The notes beneath the pieces are model-generated. The model was not told the origin of the DNA, ran no database searches, and saw nothing but the letters and a program-made list of their open reading frames with translations. Positions 56,335 through 64,000 of a DNA stretch of 64,000 bases are shown here, one piece after another; the first letter of the stretch is position 1, and each line of letters starts with the position of its first letter. Origin of the DNA: Crossaster papposus (lineage: Eukaryota > Echinodermata > Asteroidea > Velatida > Solasteridae); contig JBAIAA010000107.1 of NCBI GenBank assembly GCA_037893245.1, positions 124,001 to 188,000 of the forward strand, written 5' to 3'. The position numbers and the translations under genes were made by a program.

Positions 56335-57960
56335 TGTAGCTCACAACCCACACACGAGCAGCAATTCCTTGAAAGGATTTTAGAGTCCTTTCTTGAGCAA
56401 GGTTTTGATCATCTGATTAAAAAAGTAGAAGCTTTTTAAAAATATGTAAAGACAGCAGCACTATTTAGTATTTGGGTCATCCATAAATAAGGAGCCAATG
56501 TTAAAATTCTAATATCTATACTTTCATATGGAATTTGCTATTTAATTTTGATCACCGTGTTCAAATCTGTGTATTTATTTTGTTGCCACCATTAATCTGT
56601 ACTGAATAAAACCTACAATGAATCTTCCATGGCAATGTATTTTTAAAATTTTATAAAAAATGAGCAAAAAATGCCAATTTTTAGGCAAACATTTGCAACA
56701 TTGGAAAATTGTGTTACATGTACATTATGAGACATTGTCCTCCTTTTTAATGGTTAACTTGGTTAATTTGTAACTTAAATGATTTATAACACACCAATGC
56801 TCAATATTAGACTGGTTCCCAATCCTTCCCGTTATCTTTTGGCTTAAAAAATGGGTTAATAATTTGTTTTGGCGTGTACGTGCCGCAGTGGCTACTCACG
56901 CTTACTTTGTGTAAGTTAGAAAATGATGGAGGGAGTGGAAACTACATGTAGTCTATGGTTGACTACGATGTGCTAAACTGGTTCCCACTGCACGCTATGA
57001 AAACAAAATAAAATGCATAATACCAGTCTGCACACACGCACGCACGCATCCAGATTAACGTTAACGCGTTCAGCATGCTTACAATCAGCTGTGGTATTTT
57101 TTTGTTAGATTTGTTTGGGGCCACACGCTTTTACACTCGGATACACGCAATAAAGGACAAAGGAGAACGATTTTTGTTTTTGCTATTTTGCTGCAGCTTG
57201 CAAATTTATTAATGTTCGCTAAATGGTACCGTGCCCTTACGGGGGTCAATCGGCCACCGACCCCCAAATAAGAAAAGTTAGCAGAGGTCAGGCTTGACCA
57301 CTGCACCTGGTAATTATCAATCTATTAAATCCATTATAAACCAATTTCATACAAGCACGTGATGACAGCTTGCCAGATAGGCCACAGCTTGTGGCCTGGA
57401 CCATGAACGAATGGGCAGCTTGCCCCAGTTGCAATTGACTTATGGGCTGATTAGACCCCCATGGCAGCTTGCCAAAAGTCGATTACAATGAACGATTTTT
57501 ATAAAACCGTATTGGTAATAATGAATCTACAATCGATTACACAAAAAGATGATAACCATTCTACAATAAACTTGCATTAGACTTGTATGGGTTGATCACA
57601 CCCCCATGGCAGCTTGCCAACAAGTCCAGTAACCACAATGCATTACTATGTCTTCTTAATGATTAGGAGTTTCTAAAAACACTAATGGTGATTTATTAAA
57701 AGTTAACCTATAATTTTACTGCATAGTGCTTTCCACCGCCTGAACTGGCAGTTGGAAATGAATTGCCCCCGCTGAACTTGGACGTGGGTGCAGACTATGC
57801 TTACAATTGTTTCTATCTACTTCTTAATTTACAGGTTAACTAAAGCAAAATGAGTCTGTGTCAGTCCTTCCCCCAGCAAAAATGCCACTCGCGCCACCAA
57901 AAGCGACCCCTGGGAAGAAGGAACTGGCACGATGACTCATGTTGCTTCCTCATCGGCAAC
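56335..57960. other. Non-coding stretch
   Basis: CCCATGGCAGCTTGCCAA-type repeats occur at about 57460, 57603 and related forms from 57367. Otherwise AT-rich with no gene seen. Confidence 0.4.
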
Positions 57961-57964
57961 AAGT

Positions 57965-58321
57965 TTACCGAAAATATGAAATGATGCAATGGGAAATATT
58001 TTGCCGAAATAGAGTGAGCCCTTCAGCAGAGAGGTGTACCCCATCGAATCGATAAAGATGAAAAAACGACCATTTAAACTGTGGGTGGTGCAATACTGTT
58101 ACGCCCAACCTGCGCGCGACCGATCGCGCCCATCTATTTATTGCCCGCCGCTTCATTTCAATTTTTGACTGAGAAAAAGCCCCATAAAAACAGGCCCGAG
58201 GTAAAATATCTGACCACACTAACTGTGCTTCAGGAAATCGGGCACGACACTCCGCCATGAATATGCGGATGCTTTGGCGAATACAAAAGGCATCCAAAGG
58301 CACAAGATCGTTATTTTTAGG
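57965..58321 (-). pseudogene. Partial SGNH-hydrolase-like frame
   Basis: The minus-strand frame of about 118 codons lacks a start. Motifs: NNDLVPL (degenerate ENDL block), AQLVWSDILPRACF, INRWARSVARRLGV, VLHHPQFK, RFDGVHLSAEGLTLF (the DGVHL carries the Asp/His of the SGNH fold), then a stop. The N-terminal GDS block is missing. Such hydrolase frames occur in Ngaro/DIRS-type and other animal retroelements (family knowledge). Likely an element fragment; a host exon is less likely. Confidence 0.6.
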
Positions 58322-58609
58322 TTTTAAAATTTGTCGAGATCTGGGTGGATGAAAATAGTTATTATAAGTAAATAAAACTTACAGAAATTGGGTTTCTGCC
58401 CCAAAGTCTATTACTAATCTACCAGTATATTCCCATACCAGTTGAGTAATTTTCGAAAAATTAAGGTCAAATCCATTTTGGCCAAAATGTTGCTTTTATT
58501 GACCTTGAAAAATGGTTTTCAAACTTAAGATACATGTAAAGCCAAAAGAGTGTTCTGTGATCCATTGGGTCAAAGTTTCTAAACCATTTTACACAAGTTC
58601 TCTTCTTAA

Positions 58610-58843
58610 CCAGTTCGCGCCGAATGACGTGTATAAACGCAAAAATTTCCCCAAATTCAAAACGGATGACGCATAAACACGCCAAGTTCAAGTTCGCAAA
58701 TGTATGTCAGCAGCGCGCAAGGCCGGAAATGCGTGGGTGTGCTTCCCGGCACTATCAGCCTGAACCCGCTTCAGATCGAGTTTCGTTAAAAATAATCCCG
58801 CCCGTCGGCTCGGCGATGTTAAAATAATCCCGGCGCGAACTGG
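58610..58843 (+). mobile_element. TTAA-type MITE (piggyBac-like), 234 bp
   Basis: Ends are CCAGTTCGCGCC and GGCGCGAACTGG, a perfect 12-bp inverted match. TTAA lies on both sides (58606-58609, 58844-58847). The body is nearly identical to 49943-50179. Confidence 0.9.
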
Positions 58844-58957
58844 TTAAACTCAGTGGAAGTCTTTTGTATTAAATAATACTTTATCAGAATGTCTGCTTGA
58901 TTCAGGTGGTTCTGGCTGAAAAATAGATTTTCTTGCGTGGTTATAGACCACACAAAA

Positions 58958-59650
58958 TAAAGTTCTGCTTCCGGTTACCCGACCGATCCTAATTTAAGGC
59001 TGCGACCCTAAAAATGTTATCAGCAAGTAGAAAAAGAATATTACAAAAAAAAATATTTACAAAATGCTTTTCAACTACCTACTTACAATTGCTATTTTCT
59101 GAGAAGAAACCTCTGTTATTTTTACAAGTTCCCTTCGCGATGACAACGCGGTGCACGATTCCCTATCAGTATCACGGTGATGAAAACACGTGCATAATGC
59201 TCAATGCAGCAATGCTGTACTGGTTCCCCCCGCACCGCCCACTAAAAGTGCCAAAGAAGGCAGGATGGAGTCTATGCATACACGGCCGACCAACATCATA
59301 ACACTGGAGTTCAGGGTCGATCTGACAGTGTAAAAATGGCAAGTAAACATCGATGGAAAAAGATGATTTTTGCAAGTTAATTCACAGAACTTGATTCTCT
59401 TGTCTGTGTAATGTATTTTCCGTGTTCATGAATTTATTTCGAGGTTGTACAGCTTGTACGTGAAGTGATAGCCCAGCGTGTTTTGCCCGACATTTCCTAC
59501 CGCAACACAAGGTGCGTCGCCCGCCATACACAGTGCATCACGCACGCTTACCACCGCACCACAAAGTCGTGCCCAGGCGTTGTGCATAGCACTGTTCATG
59601 ACCTAAACTTTCCATTCTTTTAAAGAATTATTGACCGTAAATATTAGGGC
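58958..59650 (-). repeat. Dispersed repeat family R, inverted copy
   Basis: Matches 6855-7262 directly and 7590-8345 in reverse complement, including the ATGGA-AGTTTAGGTC-TG block near 59605-59625. Confidence 0.65.
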
Positions 59651-60347
59651 ATGGATACATGTAACGTGCGTTAGTAAAAAGTGACATCGGCAATTTTGAT
59701 GTGGAATATTAAAAATTAGAGGAGCACAATTGTGGAAACCAATTTCTAGAACGAAAACCAGACACAGCGTCTGCGAAAATTTTTCCCAGGCCAGATTCAA
59801 TTTTTTTGGGAGTTTGGTTTGGTCTGGTTTATGTCGGTTTGACCAAGTCAACCCAACTTGATGAACAAATACATGACTTGGAAGTTCATTTACATTAGAA
59901 ATTATACAAAACTAACAGTAAATGAATAACGCTTCTACAACTACAAGTACCTGTGTAATACCCCAGTCACAATTAAAGCGGAGCCCGGGCGGCGTGTGCG
60001 ATTTCTAGGCATCGGCCGGCGTGTAGAGGTCGGCGAAAGATCGTGCGATATGGCGGTCACAGTCACAATTAAAAGTGCCCCGTACGCTGCCATGACGGGG
60101 CCCGGGGGGTCGCCGACCGGCGATCGGCCGACTTTCTTGGAAATGGGGTCGAATTATTGGCCCGTTTATCGGCCGGTGTCCGGCAGGCACTCGTCCGGTG
60201 CCCTGCTTATGTCCTTGCGATACCCCTGCGGTATCCGGCAGGGTGCCAACCAATTCTTACAGGTCGTACGGCGGCCGGACGGGCATCTGTAGTGTGCCTG
60301 TCGAGTGGCCAGCGATCAACGGCCGGCGGCAGAAGCTCTCCTCTGGT

Positions 60348-62532
60348 GGCCTTGTCACACCAGAACATTTTAGGCCAACGCGCGAGTAGCGTGTTGTAAT
60401 TTTGGCAACACGCTGGCAAACGCTGACCAACGCTAGGCCAGCGTTAGCAACACGCTGAGCGCGTTACTCACACGCTGGGACTAGGCTTGGACGGTATTGC
60501 CTTTTACTATACCGGGATACCGTGACAAAAAAAACCGCGGTATTCGGTAATACCGAGGTGTTATGTTAAGTGGGTATTACGTCATTATTATCAACCCAAA
60601 CAAATTACAGCGATCACTGCATGCTACGTCGAACCCGCAAACCACGTAATTGCATCTTCATGGCAAATTCTTCAACACCTAAGATTCATTATCAGTCTTT
60701 ATATTTGTAAAAATGTATCACTGTGATGGATTATTGAAAATTAAAAGCTTACTTTTTGTGGAATCATTGTTTGAGTTTGTAAAGTCATTGATATGTCTAT
60801 CAAAGAAATGCCGATTGTTAGCGACCGATGCCCAGTCGTAATGCCCATGCACTGCACCGGCACACTGCGAACTTGCTTCCCACGATCATGCTAGCTATCA
60901 GTTGGTATCCTGCATCAATGGCAGTGATTCAATTGGCTCATCATGCGATTCATGCCGGCCACCAGCGATTCCTACTGCGTGTGCGTTCGCAGCATATGCA
61001 GCGGCGATGTACATGTACTGGTACATGTATTATAATATCGCCCTGTTTGCAGGGCGGGCGTACGACGATACAATCAGAGCAGGCGCCAATAGGAGGCCGT
61101 ACTGGAGTAATCGGTGTGACGAAACCTTATTTGTGAATGAAAAATGTTCTGGTCGTTGTTTTAGACGGCCAATCAGATTTGTTTAAAATGACATTAGCTC
61201 GCGGCGTGCAAGTCGTGCGTGGGAGAAAAGCACGTGTATTACCTTGTGCATGCTGTGCGTGGAGTATGCGCTCTTATTGTACCGACATACTATGTACACG
61301 CGTACGACTGTACATTGTACAAACACGTGTAGTGACCCAATACGCTATTTGTTTTCGTTTCGCCTGAGAAGTTGGGAACAAGCAATAGATGACGTGCAAT
61401 TATAAAAAGTGATTTTTAGCATTTAAAAAGTTGTTTGAACTTTCGTCCAGACACTACACACAAAGAAAACCGCAAACACGGCGGCGTAATAAGCAAACTT
61501 CAAAGGCCTTTCTGGAAGGACGGCTGCTGCTGAAGTATCGGGTTATCAAGTGGAGATTGACAATAACGTCTTATCTTTCCACTTGATTGAATGCAGACAT
61601 GACACTGAATGGAATGAAACATGTGGATCGGGTGTTTCTCTTTCTGTTTGAAAGACTTTTGCGAGGTTCTGAACAATATCGCGGTATTGCAATTCCATAC
61701 CGAGATCACCGGTATTTCGGTTTTTGTAGATCATTAGTACCGACTAGTCGGTAATAAAAAAAAACCGTGACTATCCGGTAATACCGAAATACCGTCCAAG
61801 CCTAGCTGGGACACGCTGTCACACGCTGAGAAAAAAATATTTTTTTCAACATAACTACAATTTCCAGTGTTTTCCAGCGTGTGACTGCACACGCTGGCGG
61901 CGCGTTGGAGGTTCGTTACTCACGCGTCGAACACGCTAGACGATCGTTATCAACCCGCTACTCACACGATGGCGTACGCTGGCGTACGCTTGCGACACAC
62001 TGGCTATGGCCCTACCACACCAGAACGTTTTAGGCCAATGCATGAGTAGCGCGTTAAAAATAGTTGATACGCTGGCAATTGCTGAACTTTCACAGAAAAA
62101 AAGTCAAGTGGAACCGTGATTTCAGCGTGTCCATGCAGGGTGATAAGGGGTTCATAGCGTATGCCAGCGCGTGAGTAGCGTGTGAGGAACGCGCTAAGCG
62201 TGTAAGGAACGCATCACTGATTTATAGTAAAAATACGACAGCGTGTCGCCAGCGTGAGAGTAGTGGGTTGGTAACGATCGTCTAGCGCGTTCGACGCGTG
62301 AGTAACGGCCTTCCTGCGCGCCGCCAGCGTGTGCAGTCACACGCTGGCAAACGCTGACATTTTTTAGGTATGTTGAAAAATGTATTTTTGCCTCAGCGTG
62401 TGACAGCGTGTTCCAGCGTGTGGGTAACGCGCGCAGCGCGTTGCGAACGCTGGCCTAGCGTTGGTCAACGTTTACCCGCGTGTTGCCGAAATTCCAACAC
62501 GTTGGCCTAAAACGTTCTGGTGTGACAGGGCC
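60348..62532. mobile_element. Foldback element with arms of about 310 bp (middle level)
   Basis: The left end GGCCTTGTCACACCAGAAC and right end (inverted) GGCCCTGTCACACCAGAACG continue as a long inverted repeat of ACGCTGG/GCGTTAC-rich sequence. The left arm is 60348-60481 plus 61803-61985; the right arm is about 62215-62532. A third copy of the end motif, ACACCAGAACGTTTTAGGCC, lies inside at about 62018. No transposase found. Confidence 0.75.
60484..61802. mobile_element. Innermost inverted-repeat element, 1319 bp
   Basis: Ends GGCTTGGACGGTATT and AATACCGTCCAAGCC are perfect inverses, with TA on both sides (60482-60483, 61803-61804). Inner arms continue with ATACCGG motifs. It interrupts the left arm of the foldback element. 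Frames at 60828-61186 are not recognised. A Tc1/mariner-like or ISL2EU-like TA target is possible, but the class is open. Confidence 0.8.
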
Positions 62533-63192
62533 ATGACCTTCTTTAAATAAGAAGGTGCCGCTGATACCTCCACAACGCTTGCGGGCACCTGCACAGCGCG
62601 TGTAGGTCGCCCGGTTGAGGGAGAGGTTGGCGTTTGCACGCTATACCGCTACAACCTGGTTCTTGTTGCATTGGTGGCTGAAGAAGAGATGTAGTACTTG
62701 CACTATGAAACTTGTGTGATAAACTGTGTGTAGATGTAGACCGATGAGCCGCTTTTTTTTACCCTGCGAGCCCCGGCCGATGCATGACCGATTTCAGGCT
62801 GGGCGCCGGCAGGGCGCCGTCCGGCCCCCGGTCGATTTCCGGCCAGGCACCGCCAAGTCGGCCGGACGCCTGGCGGGACCCGGCCGGCGTGTGGGCGGCG
62901 CCTGGCCGATATATTGATTGTCTGGGTTGTCCAAAATTTGGTTCGGCGCCCGCCCGGCGTGTGCGATGCCCTGCCGGACATCGGCTAGGCATCGACCGAT
63001 TTATTGGCGATCAGTTTGCGATGCGAAACGCCGCACCAGGTTTTAAGTCCGAGTTAAAAGTAACTCGATGCCCGCCCGATGCCAAAAAATGACCCGGCAG
63101 CCGCAAGGAGTCCTGTGGGGCCCCGGCCGAAAATGCCTAGAAATCCGCCGCAAACTAATCGCAAACCCATCGCAAGCCAATTGTGACTGGGG

Positions 63193-63865
63193 TATTAGTG
63201 ATGATATGTGTAGTGAAACAGTCAAAGGTTTTCACGTATAGGTTCTCCGTTGCTTCTGACAGCTGTTTCACTTTTTCCTACATGTATAAATAAATATGAG
63301 TGCAATATGGACTAAGTTACTGTCTTAATATTATCAAACTTGTTACTGTATTTATTTTAAAAGTCTGCCCTCATTTGTTTTGGAATTCATTTTTAAAGAG
63401 GCTTTATCCAAAGATCTATAAATGAAACAGAAAAAAACTTGAAATTTAAATGAATTATTTCAAAGTGATCGCTATATTTCGAGCATTGCTAACTGTTAGA
63501 AACTGTACTTTGGTACATGAATTTGGGAGTTATCCCTGGCTTACATGTACATGGCATACAGCAGTGTTGTAGTACTCATGATAAATGTACATGTACTCAT
63601 ACTGATGATAAGTACTTGTACTCTTGAAAATGTTACCACACATGAGAAGAAAAAAAAGAAGAGCTATTGTACACCCTGGAAACAATCAAGTTTCCTACTG
63701 TTTGGGAAACTTGTACAAGTGTATAAAAGTACTTTGACAGCTAAAAGCATTTGAAAACCTGTTAAAATATTGAAATTTGCTCTACATGTACTTAAAGAAA
63801 GTACTTGTACTCGTGTAAACAAATAACCTTGTACTCGTACTCTTACTCTACTCATGCCAGTTTTA
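63193..63865. other. Non-coding AT-rich stretch
   Basis: ACATGTAC and GTACTTGTACTC microsatellite-like strings at 63540-63840; no gene seen. Confidence 0.4.
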
Positions 63866-63869
63866 CAGT

Positions 63870-64000
63870 CACTTCGCCCATTTTCCACTTCGCCCATAAC
63901 CACTTCGCCCACAACCACTTCGCCCATTTACCACTTCGCCCATTTGCCACTTCGCCCATTTGCCACTTCGCCCACTTACCACTTCGCCTACGCGCCACTT
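63870..64000 (+). repeat. 15-bp TTCGCCC minisatellite, copy 3, runs off the window
   Basis: The same unit and the same first four variants in the same order as at 9951-10110 (ATTTTCC, ATAACC, ACAACC, ATTTACC), followed by two ATTTGCC units not seen in the other copies. Confidence 0.9.

Larger units (their letters stand above)
59961..63192. mobile_element. Outer inverted-repeat element of a three-level nest
   Basis: The left end CCCCAGTCACAATT is mirrored by AATTGTGACTGGGG at the right. TA lies next to both ends (59959-59960, 63193-63194), and TAATA/TATTA extends the symmetry. The two outer arms (59961-60347, 62533-63192) are very GC-rich, with many CGGCCGG and GCCGGC strings. Frames in them (for example 59996-60292, 62703-62981) reflect base composition and no domain is seen. 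Confidence 0.7.

Noticed and set aside
60005..63225. GC-rich frames (for example 60005-60253, 62703-62992) as genes
   Set aside because: They lie in the arms of the outer inverted-repeat element. Several overlapping frames are open at once, which is typical of GC-rich non-coding sequence.

Overview
The window looks like nuclear DNA of a marine invertebrate animal. It has GT-AG spliced genes, CR1/L2-type LINEs, tRNA-derived SINEs, many inverted-repeat elements, frequent TACATGTA strings and almost no ordinary host coding sequence. A deuterostome such as an echinoderm or amphioxus is my inference from the repeat style; the sequence does not prove it. Most large open frames belong to mobile elements. 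| CENTRAL REGION (17283-32980): one apparently complete, about 15.7 kb, CACTA/EnSpm-like DNA transposon. It has matching terminal inverted repeats (CCCTACTAGAAAAATCAGTC...), TA on both outer sides, and dense inverted arrays of GTCATCA/GGCATCA just inside each end. It carries two divergently transcribed, phase-consistent spliced genes. On the + strand, 4 exons encode a tnp2-type transposase of about 1054 aa (25926-32091). On the - strand, 9 exons encode a protein of about 628 aa with a C-terminal BEN domain (25103-18816). One 689-bp segment holding an exon of the BEN gene is tandemly repeated, so three near-identical phase-0 exons lie in a row. A BEN DNA-binding accessory protein beside a tnp2 transposase suggests an animal counterpart of the plant TNPD/TNPA pair. 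| LEFT REGION (1-17282): two PIF/Harbinger-like MITE copies with a TTA duplication, a tRNA-like sequence, a duplicated exon-like segment, copies of a dispersed repeat, a 41-bp minisatellite and two 15-bp arrays in inverted orientation. A full-length CR1-type LINE with both ORFs intact (11963-16994) follows. It interrupts a repeat whose uninterrupted copy lies at about 54190-54656. | RIGHT REGION (32981-64000): one probable host exon (33155-33371), a second 41-bp minisatellite, a decayed RT fragment, a tRNA-derived SINE inside a foldback region and a 5'-truncated L2/CR1-like LINE (about 41380-43616). There are also fragments of a Crypton-like zinc-finger/tyrosine-recombinase pseudogene together with 36-bp minisatellites. 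A hAT element with a perfect 8-bp target duplication sits in one of those arrays. TTAA-type MITEs (one with its empty site present in the window), an SGNH-hydrolase fragment and a nest of three inverted-repeat elements (59961-63192) complete the region. | Apart from the CACTA gene pair and the LINE ORFs, most long frames are translations of tandem repeats or decayed elements. Family names come from recognising motifs by eye; no database search was run.
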